In this document: positions 49,530 to 58,760 of the stretch, in pieces
Layout of the letters: each line of letters starts with the position of its first letter
How positions within the stretch are numbered: position 1 is the stretch's first letter
From: Xanthomonas cucurbitae
GTDB lineage: Bacteria > Pseudomonadota > Gammaproteobacteria > Xanthomonadales > Xanthomonadaceae
Direction: 5' to 3'
Assembly (NCBI RefSeq): GCF_002939885.1
Contig: NZ_MDED01000010.1
Coordinates: 55,311 to 119,310 of the forward strand
Length of the DNA stretch: 64,000 nucleotides
Notes under the pieces: generated by a model
What the model was told of the DNA's origin: nothing
What the model saw: the letters and a program-made list of their open reading frames with translations, nothing else
Database searches by the model: none
Made by a program: the position numbers and the translations under genes

Positions 49530-50325
49530 GAGGGGCTCCAGGCAGGACGTCTGGCCGGGCGCTGCCGGCATCGGGGGCGCAGGCGCGACCGATCAACGCG
49601 CCACCACGCAATTGGTCGATCGCCGCAGGGGTTTGCAGGACATGGCGCAGGTTGCGATGTGCCAGACGGGCGTGCTCGCGCATCAATGCTTCGGCGCGGC
49701 TGCCCTGGCGCTGCTGGATGGCCGCAATCACTTCGCGATGCTGGTCCTGCGCCAGGGTCAGATGCAGCTGGGCTTCGGCAGCGCCGCTCTGCGCCAGGAC
49801 CAGTCCACTGGGGGAGGCGAACGGCAGCTGCACGATGCGGTGCACGGCGCGTTCAAGCACCTCGCTGTCGGCCATGTCCAGCAACAGCGTGTGGAACTGT
49901 GCATTGGCCTGCACGTAGGCTGCCAGGTCGATGGCATCGGCCGAGGCCCCGACGATGCCGTCGAGCCGGCCCAACAGCGCGTGCGCCTGCGCCAGCGCGG
50001 CGGCACCTACGCCGCGCTCGGCCGCCATGCGTGCGGCCACTCCTTCGAGCGTGCCGCGCAGTTCGATGGCATCGTACGCATCGCGTTCGCTGAACGCCTG
50101 CACCGCATAGCCGCCGCCGGGCAGGGCGCTGGCCAGGCCTTCCTCGCACAGGCGCTGCAGGGCCGCCCGCACGGGGGTGCGCGACATGCCCAGGCGCTGC
50201 ACCACCGCCAGTTCGGACAGGCGGCTGCCGGCGGCCAGGCGGCCATCCAGAATCCATTCGCGCAGCGATAGCAGTGCGCGGGTGGTCTGTGTGGCGCTGT
50301 TGCGGAACGGGGTAGTCGGTGACAT
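49522..50325 (-). CDS. vanR: GntR-family (FCD) regulator of vanillate genes
   Basis: 267 residues. Winged HTH of the FadR/FCD class (LREWILDGRLAAGSRLSELAVVQRLGMSRTPVRAALQRLCEEGL, two parts) and an all-helical FCD ligand domain with metal-site histidines (NAQFHTLLLDMAD, DQHREVIAAIQQR, HARLAHRNLRHV). It lies between vanA and vanB on the same strand, 22 bp after vanA and overlapping vanB. It probably represses the operon until vanillate is present. Confidence 0.9.
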   Translation of the reverse strand: MSPTTPFRNSATQTTRALLSLREWILDGRLAAGSRLSELAVVQRLGMSRTPVRAALQRLCEEGLASALPGGGYAVQAFSERDAYDAIELRGTLEGVAARMAAERGVGAAALAQAHALLGRLDGIVGASADAIDLAAYVQANAQFHTLLLDMADSEVLERAVHRIVQLPFASPSGLVLAQSGAAEAQLHLTLAQDQHREVIAAIQQRQGSRAEALMREHARLAHRNLRHVLQTPAAIDQLRGGALIGRACAPDAGSARPDVLPGAPHA

Positions 50326-50347
50326 CGCTGGCTCCTGCGCGGCGCGC

Positions 50348-51424
50348 TCAACCCACCATGCGCAACGACAGCTCGCTCGCGCGTTGCTCCTGCGCGATCA
50401 GCCGGTCGATCACCCGCCGTGCCCACATGCCGCCGGCATCGACGTTGAGGTTGTAGAAGGTGTGGTCCGGGTGCGCGTCGATGGCGCGCTGCTGCGCCTC
50501 CAGCACCGCTTCGTCCTCGCCGAACACGCCGGTGACGCCAGCGCGCGTGAGCGTGGTCAAGGACTGATCGTGCAGCGCGTAGTTGCGCATGAACGCCCAA
50601 AAGTAGTGGCAGGTGGTGTCGGTTTCCGGGGTGATGGTGTTGAGCACGTAGCCGTTGACGCCCTGGCTGCGGTCGCCTTCCGGTGCGCCGGTGCCGGCGA
50701 TGGCCACGCCGACATCGATGGCGATGGTGCCGGGCGCTTCGAAGCGGATGATCTGCCAGCGATCCACCTTGCCGTGGTAGTCCAGATGGCGCGCGATCTG
50801 GCTGGCCCAGAACGGCGGCGCGTCGATGTTGCGCATCCAGCGCGACACCACCACCGAGCGCTCGCCATGCACCACGTCGAACGGTGCTTCGGCGATTTCG
50901 TCCTGGCCGATGCTGGAGCCGTGCACGAAGGTTTCGTGGGTCAGGTCCATCAGGTTGTCCAGCACCAGCCGGTAGTCGCACTTGGCGTAGATGGTGCGGC
51001 CATCGCCGGCCCAGGCCGGGTCGTGCGCCCAGTGCAGGTCCGGGATCAGCGCCGGATCGGCCTTGACCGGGTCGCCCGGCCAGATCCACACGTAGCGGTG
51101 TTTCTCGGCCACCGGAAAGCTGCGCACGCAGGCCGAGGGATTGATGGTGTCCTGCGAGGGCATGTGCACGCAGCGGCCCTGCGTGTCGTAGACCAGCCCG
51201 TGGTAGCCGCAGACCACGTCATCGCCGCGCAGCTTGCCCATCGACAACGGCACCAGGCGGTGCCAGCAGGCGTCTTCCAGCGCCACCACCGCGCCGGCGG
51301 TGGTGCGATAGAGCACCACGTCCAGGTTGCAGACCTTGTGCGGCGCCAGCGCGTGCCTGATGTCGTGGTCCCAGGCAACGGCGTACCACGCGTTGAGCGG
51401 AAACAGCTGTCTGGACTGGGTCAT
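50348..51424 (-). CDS. vanA: Vanillate O-demethylase, oxygenase subunit
   Basis: 358 residues. Rieske centre CWH...CGYHGLVYD (about 48-72) and the mononuclear iron site LDNLMDLTHETFVHGSSIG (about 156-174: D, H, H). It demethylates vanillate to protocatechuate plus formaldehyde, feeding the pca genes divergently transcribed from the same gap. ATG 51424 gives the usual LFPLNAWYAVAW opening. Confidence 0.95.
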   Translation of the reverse strand: MTQSRQLFPLNAWYAVAWDHDIRHALAPHKVCNLDVVLYRTTAGAVVALEDACWHRLVPLSMGKLRGDDVVCGYHGLVYDTQGRCVHMPSQDTINPSACVRSFPVAEKHRYVWIWPGDPVKADPALIPDLHWAHDPAWAGDGRTIYAKCDYRLVLDNLMDLTHETFVHGSSIGQDEIAEAPFDVVHGERSVVVSRWMRNIDAPPFWASQIARHLDYHGKVDRWQIIRFEAPGTIAIDVGVAIAGTGAPEGDRSQGVNGYVLNTITPETDTTCHYFWAFMRNYALHDQSLTTLTRAGVTGVFGEDEAVLEAQQRAIDAHPDHTFYNLNVDAGGMWARRVIDRLIAQEQRASELSLRMVG

Positions 51425-51440
51425 GGACGTGGCTCCTGGG

Positions 51441-51547
51441 TTGTATACAGCCTGGGATGCGATGGGACGTGGCAACGTCGGTAGATCAAGCCATCAAGGC
51501 CGATTCCTGGCGCTGGCGTCTGCTTGCGGGTATGGTTATGTATACAC
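51441..51547. promoter_or_regulatory. Two GTATAC dyads, possible VanR operators
   Basis: TTGTATACAG at 51441-51450 and ATGTATACAC at 51538-51547 share the palindrome core GTATAC. One lies 17 bp and the other about 115 bp upstream of vanA. FCD-type GntR proteins bind short T-GT-AC-A palindromes, so these are plausible VanR sites. Confidence 0.5.
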
Positions 51548-51586
51548 CGGAAACAATGCGCAGGTGCAAGCGTGCGCACAGAACTG

Positions 51587-51619
51587 TGCGATTATCGAAT
51601 TCATTTGCCGATAATCGCA
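51587..51619. promoter_or_regulatory. Inverted pair of PcaR-type boxes before pcaI
   Basis: TGCGATTATCG (51587-51597) and CGATAATCGCA (51609-51619) are perfect 11-bp inverted repeats. CGATAATCGCA is the core of the PcaR (IclR) site reported at the Pseudomonas putida pcaI promoter, GTTCGATAATCGCAC as I recall it. The pca operon starts 62 bp downstream and an IclR gene lies at its far end. Confidence 0.65.
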
Positions 51620-51680
51620 TTGACCGGCTCGCCTGGATGGGTCTACCGTGGTTGCACGTCCGCAGCCCCAGGCTCCGTCC

Positions 51681-52544
51681 ATGGTCGAAATTGTCTCCCT
51701 GCCCGACGCCGTGTCCCAGCTGATCGCCGATGGCGATTGCGTGGCCATGGAGGGCTTCACCCATCTGATCCCGCATGCCGCCGGCCACGAGGTGATTCGC
51801 CAGCGCAAGCGCGACCTGCGCCTGGTGCGGATGACTCCGGACCTGATCTACGACCAGCTGATCGGTGCCGGCTGCGCGGCGGCGCTGCGGTTCTCGTGGG
51901 GTGGCAATCCGGGGGTGGGCTCGCTGCACCGGCTGCGCGATGCGGTCGAACATGCCTGGCCACAGCCCCTGCAACTGCGTGAGCACAGCCACGCCGACAT
52001 GGCCAACGCCTATGTCGCTGGCGCCTCGGGGCTGCCGTTTGCGGTGTTGCGCGGCTATGTCGGCTCGGACCTGCCGCGCGTCAACGACAGCATCAAGTTC
52101 CTGCAGTGCCCGTTCACCGGCGAAACGCTGGCCGCCACGCCGGCCGTCAACCCCGATGTCACCGTGATCCACGCCCAGCAGGCCGACCGCCGCGGCAATG
52201 TGCTGCTGTGGGGGATTCTTGGCGTGCAGAAGGAAGCCGTGCTGGCCGCGCGCAAGGTAATCGTGACGGTGGAAGAGATCGTAGACACCCTCGACGCGCC
52301 GCCCAACGCCTGCATCCTGCCGCGCTGGGTGGTCGATGCGGTGTGTCATGTGCCGGGTGGCGCGGCACCGTCGTATGCGCATGGCTACTCTGCACGCGAC
52401 AACCGCTTTTATCTGGCCTGGGATGCGATCGCCCGCGATCGTGCGCGGTTCCAGCAATGGATCCAGACGCACATCCTGGATACCGAGGATTTCACTGCGT
52501 TCCAGCGCGTGTACGCGCACTCGCAGCAGCAGGTGGCCGCATGA
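51681..52544 (+). CDS. pcaI: 3-oxoadipate CoA-transferase, subunit A
   Basis: 287 residues, glutaconate-CoA-transferase-like alpha subunit: [43 protein letters not shown]-like [17 protein letters not shown] and [19 protein letters not shown]. The size and sequence are of the CatI/CatJ kind rather than the shorter SCOT-type PcaIJ of P. putida. It transfers CoA from succinyl-CoA to 3-oxoadipate together with subunit B. GTG at 51648 is an alternative start. Confidence 0.9.
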   Translation: MVEIVSLPDAVSQLIADGDCVAMEGFTHLIPHAAGHEVIRQRKRDLRLVRMTPDLIYDQLIGAGCAAALRFSWGGNPGVGSLHRLRDAVEHAWPQPLQLREHSHADMANAYVAGASGLPFAVLRGYVGSDLPRVNDSIKFLQCPFTGETLAATPAVNPDVTVIHAQQADRRGNVLLWGILGVQKEAVLAARKVIVTVEEIVDTLDAPPNACILPRWVVDAVCHVPGGAAPSYAHGYSARDNRFYLAWDAIARDRARFQQWIQTHILDTEDFTAFQRVYAHSQQQVAA

Positions 52545-53329
52545 GCGAGGTCAGCACCAACGAAATGATGACCGTGGCCGCTGCGCGCCGGTTGCCCGAC
52601 GGCGCCGTCTGTTTCGTCGGCATCGGCCTGCCGTCCACCGCGGCCAATCTGGCCCGGCTGACGCATGCGCCGGATGTCACCCTGATCTACGAATCCGGCC
52701 CGATCGGTGCCCGCCCGGATGTGCTGCCGTTGTCGATCGGCGATGGCGAACTGGCCGAGACCGCCGACACCGTGGTCTCCACGCCGGAGATCTTTCGCTA
52801 CTGGCTGCAGGGCGGCCGCGTGGACGTGGGGTTCCTGGGCGCGGCGCAGATCGACCGCCACGCCAATCTCAACACCACCGTGATCGGCGACTACGCCGCG
52901 CCGAAGACGCGCCTGCCCGGGGCCGGCGGCGCGCCGGAGATCGCGGCCAGCGCCAAGCAGGTCTTCATCATCATGCGCCAGTCCAGGCGCAGCTTCGTGG
53001 CGACGCTGGATTTCATCACCACCGTCGGGCATCTGGACGGCGGCGATGCGCGCAAGCGCGCCGGCCTGCCCGGTGCCGGCCCCACCGTGGTGGTCACCGA
53101 CCTGTGCGTGATGGAGCCGGACCCGGTGAGCCGCGAACTGACGGTGACCGCGTTGCATCCGGGGATCACCCGCGAGCAGGTGAGCGCGGCCACCGGCTGG
53201 CCGATCCGGTTTGCCGACGACCTGGCCCAGACACCTCCGCCCACCGCGACCGAGCTGCAGGCACTGCGCGCGCTGCAGGCACGCACCGATGCCGCGCACG
53301 GTACCCAATCCGCAGGGGCGCAGGCATGA
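52541..53329 (+). CDS. pcaJ: 3-oxoadipate CoA-transferase, subunit B
   Basis: 262 residues. The start overlaps the pcaI stop (ATGA), so the subunits are translationally coupled. [30 protein letters not shown] (with the probable catalytic Glu that forms the acyl anhydride) and [19 protein letters not shown] are typical of CoA-transferase beta subunits. It completes the enzyme with PcaI. Confidence 0.92.
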   Translation: MSEVSTNEMMTVAAARRLPDGAVCFVGIGLPSTAANLARLTHAPDVTLIYESGPIGARPDVLPLSIGDGELAETADTVVSTPEIFRYWLQGGRVDVGFLGAAQIDRHANLNTTVIGDYAAPKTRLPGAGGAPEIAASAKQVFIIMRQSRRSFVATLDFITTVGHLDGGDARKRAGLPGAGPTVVVTDLCVMEPDPVSRELTVTALHPGITREQVSAATGWPIRFADDLAQTPPPTATELQALRALQARTDAAHGTQSAGAQA

Positions 53330-54534
53330 GCGAGGTCTATCTGGTCGATGGCATCCGCACCCCCATCGGCCGTTACGGCGGCGCGCTTGCGAGCGTGCGT
53401 GCCGACGACCTGGGCGCGGTGCCGCTTGCGGCATTGCTGGCGCGTCATCCGGCGCTGGACCCGGCCGCCATCGACGACGTCTATCTGGGCTGCGCCAACC
53501 AGGCCGGCGAAGACAACCGCAACGTCGCACGCATGAGCTTGTTGCTGGCAGGCCTGCCCACCTCGGTGCCGGGCAGCACGCTCAACCGCCTGTGCGGTTC
53601 GGGGCTGGATGCGGTCGGCACGGTGGCGCGCGGCATCCGTGCCGGCGAGCTGGACTTGGCGATCGCCGGCGGCGTGGAATCGATGTCGCGTGCGCCCTGG
53701 GTGATGGGCAAGGCCGACAGCGCGTTCGCCCGTACCCAGCAACTGGAAGACACCACCATGGGCTGGCGCTTCGTCAACCCGCGCCTGCAGGCCGCCCACG
53801 GCACCGAGCTGATGGGCGAGACCGCAGAAAACCTCGCCCAGCGCCATGCCATCAGCCGCCAGGACCAGGATGCCTTCGCGCTGCGCAGCCAGCAGCGCGC
53901 CGCTGCCGCCCGCGCGGCGGGCTTCTTCGATGGCGAGATTACCCCGGTGTCGGTGGCCGGACGCAAGGGCGTTGCGCCCACGACGGTGGAACACGACGAA
54001 CAGCCGCGCCCGGCCACCACGGCCGAGACGCTGGCCAAGCTCAAGCCGATCTTTCGCCAGCCGGGCACGGTCACCGCCGGCAATGCGTCGGGCATCAACG
54101 ATGGCGCCGCCGCCGTGTTGCTGGCCTCCGCGCAGGCATTGCGCATGCATGGGCTGCAGGCGCGCGCGCGCGTGCTGGGCTTCGCCTGTGCGGGCGTGGA
54201 GCCGGCCTACATGGGCATCGGTCCGGTGCCGGCCACGCAGTGCCTGCTGGCGCGCCTGAACCTGCGCCTGGACCAATTCGACGCGATCGAACTCAACGAA
54301 GCCTTTGCCGCCCAGGCGCTGGCCTGCACGCGCCAGCTCGGCCTGGCCGATGATGCCGCACACGTCAACGCCAACGGTGGTGCGATTGCATTGGGCCATC
54401 CGCTCGGCATGAGTGGCGCGCGGTTGGCGCTCACCCTGCTGCGCCAGCTGGAAGCCGGCAACGGGCGGCTCGGGCTGGCCAGCATGTGTATCGGCGTCGG
54501 GCAAGGCGTGGCCCTGGCGATCGAACGCCTCTGA
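53326..54534 (+). CDS. pcaF: 3-oxoadipyl-CoA thiolase
   Basis: 402 residues, thiolase: [13 protein letters not shown] with the acyl-accepting Cys (about 90), [17 protein letters not shown]-like [21 protein letters not shown] with the active-site His, and MCIGVGQG with the second Cys. It cleaves 3-oxoadipyl-CoA to succinyl-CoA and acetyl-CoA, the last step of the pathway. The start overlaps the pcaJ stop by four bases. Confidence 0.95.
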   Translation: MSEVYLVDGIRTPIGRYGGALASVRADDLGAVPLAALLARHPALDPAAIDDVYLGCANQAGEDNRNVARMSLLLAGLPTSVPGSTLNRLCGSGLDAVGTVARGIRAGELDLAIAGGVESMSRAPWVMGKADSAFARTQQLEDTTMGWRFVNPRLQAAHGTELMGETAENLAQRHAISRQDQDAFALRSQQRAAAARAAGFFDGEITPVSVAGRKGVAPTTVEHDEQPRPATTAETLAKLKPIFRQPGTVTAGNASGINDGAAAVLLASAQALRMHGLQARARVLGFACAGVEPAYMGIGPVPATQCLLARLNLRLDQFDAIELNEAFAAQALACTRQLGLADDAAHVNANGGAIALGHPLGMSGARLALTLLRQLEAGNGRLGLASMCIGVGQGVALAIERL

Positions 54535-54616
54535 CCCAACGCCAAGCCAGCAGTGCTGCCACCATCGCTTATCCACATCGTTTGAACGTGCCGCAGTGCG
54601 GCCAGGGAGATCCCTC

Positions 54617-55348
54617 ATGCGCGATGCCACCACCGACGAACCGGGCGCCGATCCGCTGCTCGGCTATCGCCGCCCGCGTCCCGGCACCCAGCCGGCCTAT
54701 CTGCATCCACCCTATGCATCCACCCGCCTGCGCGGACCCACCCGCGCGCCCATCGACATCCCGGCAACGCTGTCGGAGGTCACCGGCCCGCGCCTGGATC
54801 GTCTCACCCTGGGGGAGCATGCCGCCGACCTGACCGCCGGCTTTAGTGGCGAGCCGCTGGGCGAGCGCATCGTCGTGTCCGGCCGGGTGCTGGACGAGAA
54901 CGGCAAGCCGGTGCGCAACAGCGTGGTGGAAGTGTGGCAATGCAATGCCGCCGGCCGCTATCAGCACGCCGGCGACCGCCACGATGCACCGCTGGACCCC
55001 AACTTCCGCGGCACCGGCCAGGTACTGACCGACGCGCAGGGCCGCTACGCGTTCAAGACCATCAAGCCGGGCGCCTATCCGTGGCGCAACCACTACAACG
55101 CCTGGCGGCCGGCACATATCCATTTCTCGCTGCATGGCGACGGGATCGGGCAACGCTTGGTCACGCAGATGTATTTCCCCGGCGACCCGCTGCTGGCGTA
55201 CGACCCCATCTACAACTGCGTGGACGATGCATTGGCGCGCGAGCGCATGGTGTCCAGTTTCGACTGGGAGAACGCGATCAGCGAGTATGCGCTGGCGTAC
55301 CGCTTCGACATCGTGCTGCGCGGTCGCAAGCAAACGGTCTGGGAGTGA
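54617..55348 (+). CDS. pcaH: Protocatechuate 3,4-dioxygenase, beta subunit
   Basis: 243 residues. Intradiol dioxygenase fold with the non-haem Fe(III) ligands Tyr (in GRYQHAGD and the later PWRNHYNAWRP region) and two His in WRPAHIHFSLHG (about 170). It opens the protocatechuate ring between the two hydroxyls to give beta-carboxymuconate. It is preceded by GGGAGA and follows pcaF by 82 bp. The alpha subunit gene follows after 4 bp. Confidence 0.95.
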   Translation: MRDATTDEPGADPLLGYRRPRPGTQPAYLHPPYASTRLRGPTRAPIDIPATLSEVTGPRLDRLTLGEHAADLTAGFSGEPLGERIVVSGRVLDENGKPVRNSVVEVWQCNAAGRYQHAGDRHDAPLDPNFRGTGQVLTDAQGRYAFKTIKPGAYPWRNHYNAWRPAHIHFSLHGDGIGQRLVTQMYFPGDPLLAYDPIYNCVDDALARERMVSSFDWENAISEYALAYRFDIVLRGRKQTVWE

Positions 55349-55352
55349 ACCG

Positions 55353-55916
55353 ATGAGTCTTTCCACAACCCCTTCCCAAACCGTCGGCCCGTATTTCAGG
55401 CTCGGGCTGGAGCCTCTGTACCGCGACCGCCTGGCGGCCGCGCAGGCCGCAGGCACGCATGTGCAGATCAGCGGCTGCGTCCGCGATGGTGCCGGCGCAC
55501 CGGTGGCCGATGCCGTGCTGGAACTGTGGCAGGCCGATGCGGCCGGCATCTATGCGCATCCAGCCGATCCGCGCTGGCAGGCGCATGCGCCGCAGGTCGA
55601 TGGCTGGGGCCGTATCGCCACCGACGCCGAGGGGCGGTTCACCTTCGCGACCATCAAGCCGGGCGCGGTGGCCGGACCGGGCGAGGTTCCGCAGGCGGCG
55701 CATTTGACCGTGCTGGTGTTCATGCGCGGCCTGTTGCACAGCGTCTCGACCCGGGTGTACTTCGCCGACGACCCCCAGTTGGCCAGCGACCCCATCCTGG
55801 CCCTGGTGCCTGCGGCGCGGCGCGGGACCTTGCTGGCGCAACCGCGTGGCGACGGCGCCTACCACTGGGATATCCACATGCAGGGCGACGCCGAGACCGT
55901 GTTCTTCAACTACTGA
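55353..55916 (+). CDS. pcaG: Protocatechuate 3,4-dioxygenase, alpha subunit
   Basis: 187 residues, intradiol-type fold without the metal ligands, as usual for PcaG: TPSQTVGPYFRLGL at the start, VADAVLELWQADAAGIYAHP and FTFATIKPGAV, ending FFNY. It shapes the active site with PcaH in the (alpha-beta-Fe) protomer. Confidence 0.94.
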   Translation: MSLSTTPSQTVGPYFRLGLEPLYRDRLAAAQAAGTHVQISGCVRDGAGAPVADAVLELWQADAAGIYAHPADPRWQAHAPQVDGWGRIATDAEGRFTFATIKPGAVAGPGEVPQAAHLTVLVFMRGLLHSVSTRVYFADDPQLASDPILALVPAARRGTLLAQPRGDGAYHWDIHMQGDAETVFFNY

Positions 55917-56163
55917 TGCGGCCGCCTGCCACCTGCGGGCGTGGTTGCGACTGTGGCCCGCCTGTTCGACCCGTGCACCGGCGTCCGCACCAGTGGTCGC
56001 GCGCGGCGGTGCGGCGCATGTGCACGTCATCCTCCCGCAATGCGCGTGCCCGCAGCGCGCATCGCCTGTGCATGAGGCGCAGTGATATCGCCCGCCTGCG
56101 GCGGGCTGGTTGGCAGCTTCGCATGGCGATGCCATGCTGCCGTCACGCCAAGAGAAGCACTGC

Positions 56164-57516
56164 ATGAGTCCCACGTTCTCGCTGTTGGAATCCTTATTTG
56201 GCGACCCCGCGTGCGAGGCGCTGTTCGACGACGCGGCGCGGGTACAGGCGATGCTGCAATTCGAGGCAGCGCTGGCCCAGGCGCAGGCGCGCTGCGGCGT
56301 CATTCCCGCCGAGGTGGCGCCCGCCATCGTGCTGGCCTGCGATGTGCGCCAGTACGACCTGGCTGCGCTGGCGCAGGCCACCGCGCTGGCCGGCAATCCT
56401 GCCATCGGGCTGGTCAAGGCGCTCACCGCCCGGGTCGGCGAACACGATGCCGCCGCCGCGCGCTGGGTGCACTGGGGCGCCACCAGCCAGGACGTCATCG
56501 ACACCGGTACGATGCTGCAGCTGCGCGCCGCGCTGGATCTGCTACTTCCGCAGTTGCAGCGCCTGTGCGGCACCCTGGCCGGGCTGGCCGAACGCGAGCG
56601 CGACACCGGCCTGCCCGGGCGCACCTTGCTGCAACACGCGGTGCCGGTGACCTTCGGGCTCAAGGCGGCCGGCTGGCTGGACGCTCTGCAACGCGCGCAT
56701 CGCCGGCTGCACGCCGTGCGCGAGGAGGCGCTGGCGCTGCAGTTCGGCGGGGCGGCCGGCACGCTGGCCTCGCTGCAGACGCGTGGGCTGGAGGTGGCGC
56801 AGGCATTGGCCAGCACGCTGGCATTGCCGTTGCCGGCGTTGCCCTGGCATACCTCCCGCGATCGCATCGTCGAGATCGGCTGCGCCTTCGGCCTACTGGC
56901 CGGCACCCTGGGCAAGATCGCCGGCGATGTGGTGCTGCTGATGCAGTCGGAGGTCGGCGAAGCCTTCGAGCCCGCAGCGGCCGGCAAGGGGGGCTCGTCG
57001 GCGATGCCGCACAAGCGCAATCCGGTGTCCAGCGTCGCGGCGATCGCCGCGGCCACGCGCGTGCCCGGCCTGGTCGCCACCTTGTTCAGCGCGATGTTGC
57101 AGCCGCACGAGCGCGCCGCCGGCCAGTGGCATGCCGAATGGGACACGCTGCCGCAGATCGTGCGGCTCACCGCCGGCAGCCTGGCGCAGATGCAGGCCTG
57201 CCTGGACGGCCTGGAGCTGGACCGCGCGCGCATGCGCGCGCACCTGGACAGTCATGGTGGGGTGCTCTATGCCGAGGCGGCGGTCTTCGCGTTGGCGCCG
57301 CAGCTCGGCAAGGCGCAGGCGCATGCGCTGGTCGAACAGGCCGTGCGGCGCGCACAGCAGCAGCAACGGCATCTGCGCCAGGTGCTGGGCGAGGAGGCGC
57401 AGGTCGGCGCGATACTCACGCCGGTGCAACTGCAGGCGGTGTTCGATGGCGACAGCTGGCGCGGCATGTCGTCGGTCTGGATCGACCGCGCGCTGGCCGG
57501 CTTCCCATCCCGTTGA
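56164..57516 (+). CDS. pcaB: 3-carboxy-cis,cis-muconate cycloisomerase
   Basis: 450 residues of the fumarase/aspartase superfamily: WVHWGATSQDVIDTGT (about 98-113), LLQHAVPVTFG and the signature GSSAMPHKRNPVSS (about 280). It turns beta-carboxymuconate into gamma-carboxymuconolactone. A 247-bp gap after pcaG may hold an internal promoter, though none is evident. The GC-rich frames around 55926-56163 are not genes. Confidence 0.95.
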   Translation: MSPTFSLLESLFGDPACEALFDDAARVQAMLQFEAALAQAQARCGVIPAEVAPAIVLACDVRQYDLAALAQATALAGNPAIGLVKALTARVGEHDAAAARWVHWGATSQDVIDTGTMLQLRAALDLLLPQLQRLCGTLAGLAERERDTGLPGRTLLQHAVPVTFGLKAAGWLDALQRAHRRLHAVREEALALQFGGAAGTLASLQTRGLEVAQALASTLALPLPALPWHTSRDRIVEIGCAFGLLAGTLGKIAGDVVLLMQSEVGEAFEPAAAGKGGSSAMPHKRNPVSSVAAIAAATRVPGLVATLFSAMLQPHERAAGQWHAEWDTLPQIVRLTAGSLAQMQACLDGLELDRARMRAHLDSHGGVLYAEAAVFALAPQLGKAQAHALVEQAVRRAQQQQRHLRQVLGEEAQVGAILTPVQLQAVFDGDSWRGMSSVWIDRALAGFPSR

Positions 57517-57526
57517 CGGTGCCCCA

Positions 57527-58309
57527 ATGGCCTATCTCCACTTGCCCACGCATCGCCTGCACTACCGCCTGGACGGCACCGAAGGAAAGCCCTGGCTGAC
57601 CTTCTGCAACTCGCTCGGCACCGATCTGCACATGTGGGACGTGCAGATCGAAGCCTTCGCCCCGCACTACCGCATCCTGCGTTACGACCGCCGCGGCCAC
57701 GGCGACTCGGAAGCCCCGCCCGGCCCCTACAGCATCGCCGAACTGGCCCAGGACGTGCTGGCGCTGTGGGACGCCCTGCAGATCGAACGCAGCGATTTCT
57801 GCGGGCTGTCGATCGGTGGGCTCACCGGGCAGTGGCTGAGCCTGCACGCGCCACAGCGGCTGCGCCGGGTGGTGGTGTGCGCCACCGCGCAGAAGATCGG
57901 CAGCTCCGCCAGCTGGGAGGCGCGCATCGAGCAGGTGCGCAGCGAAGGCCTGCCGACGCTGATCGACGCCACCTTGCAGCGCTGGTTCACCCCGGCCTTT
58001 GCGCTCAGCCACGCGCAGCGGCTGGACATGGTCGCAGCCGCCTTCGTCTCCACGTCGCCGGCGGGCTACGTTGCATGCTGCCAGGCCGTGGCCGAGGCGG
58101 ATTTTCGCGGCGCGCTGGATGGCCTGGCGCTGCCGCTGCTGGCCGTGGCCGGCGACGACGACCCGGTATGTCCGCCGCCGGACCTGCGCGAGATCGCCTA
58201 CGCCGCCCCCGACGGCCACTACGCCCAGGTTCCCGGCCGCCATATCTGCAACCTGGAATCGCCCGCCGCCTTCAACGAGGCGGTACTGGGCTTCCTGTTG
58301 AACGACTGA
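57527..58309 (+). CDS. pcaD: 3-oxoadipate enol-lactonase
   Basis: 260 residues, alpha/beta-hydrolase: FCNSLGTDLHMWD (oxyanion region), RYDRRGHGDSEAP, nucleophile Ser in GLSIGGLTGQW (about 94), acid in VAGDDDPVCPP and His in VPGRHICNLESP. It hydrolyses the enol-lactone to 3-oxoadipate. It follows pcaB by 10 bp. Confidence 0.95.
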   Translation: MAYLHLPTHRLHYRLDGTEGKPWLTFCNSLGTDLHMWDVQIEAFAPHYRILRYDRRGHGDSEAPPGPYSIAELAQDVLALWDALQIERSDFCGLSIGGLTGQWLSLHAPQRLRRVVVCATAQKIGSSASWEARIEQVRSEGLPTLIDATLQRWFTPAFALSHAQRLDMVAAAFVSTSPAGYVACCQAVAEADFRGALDGLALPLLAVAGDDDPVCPPPDLREIAYAAPDGHYAQVPGRHICNLESPAAFNEAVLGFLLND

Positions 58310-58331
58310 CCCCCACCTGCAAGGACATCCG

Positions 58332-58718
58332 ATGCACGAAGACGAGCGATACAAGGCTGGCTTGCGCGAACGCCGCCGCGTGCTGGGCGACGCGCACGTC
58401 GACCGCGCGCTGGCTGCACGCAGCCCGCTGACCGACGAATTCCAGGACCTGATTACCCGCTACGCCTGGGGCACCATCTGGACCCGCGATGGCCTGCCCG
58501 CGCATACCCGGTCGCTGATGACCCTGTCGATGATGGTCGCCCTGGGCCACGACGAGGAGTTCAAGCTGCATGTGCGGGCGGCGCGCAACAACGGCGTGAC
58601 CCCGGAGCAGATCAAGGAAGTATTGTTGCAGGCGGCAATCTATTGCGGCGTGCCGGCCGCCAATCATGCCTTTGCGCTGGCTGCCCCGATCCTGCAGGAA
58701 CAGGCGGCGGAAGACTGA
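58332..58718 (+). CDS. pcaC: 4-carboxymuconolactone decarboxylase
   Basis: 128 residues, AhpD/CMD fold: RYAWGTIWTRDGLPAHTRSLMTLSMMVALG and EFKLHVRAARNNGVTPEQIKEVLLQAAIYCGVPAAN. It is the single-domain form, not fused to PcaD as in some actinobacteria. It decarboxylates gamma-carboxymuconolactone to the enol-lactone. Last gene of the + strand pca run. Confidence 0.96.
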   Translation: MHEDERYKAGLRERRRVLGDAHVDRALAARSPLTDEFQDLITRYAWGTIWTRDGLPAHTRSLMTLSMMVALGHDEEFKLHVRAARNNGVTPEQIKEVLLQAAIYCGVPAANHAFALAAPILQEQAAED

Positions 58719-58760
58719 AGCGGCCGGCGTGCAGCACGCTTGCGGTTCTTCTTGCGGTCC

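Noticed and set aside
52891..54633. 580-codon frame opposite pcaJ/pcaF
   Set aside because: Low-complexity antisense frame without start signals; pca genes on the other strand are unambiguous.
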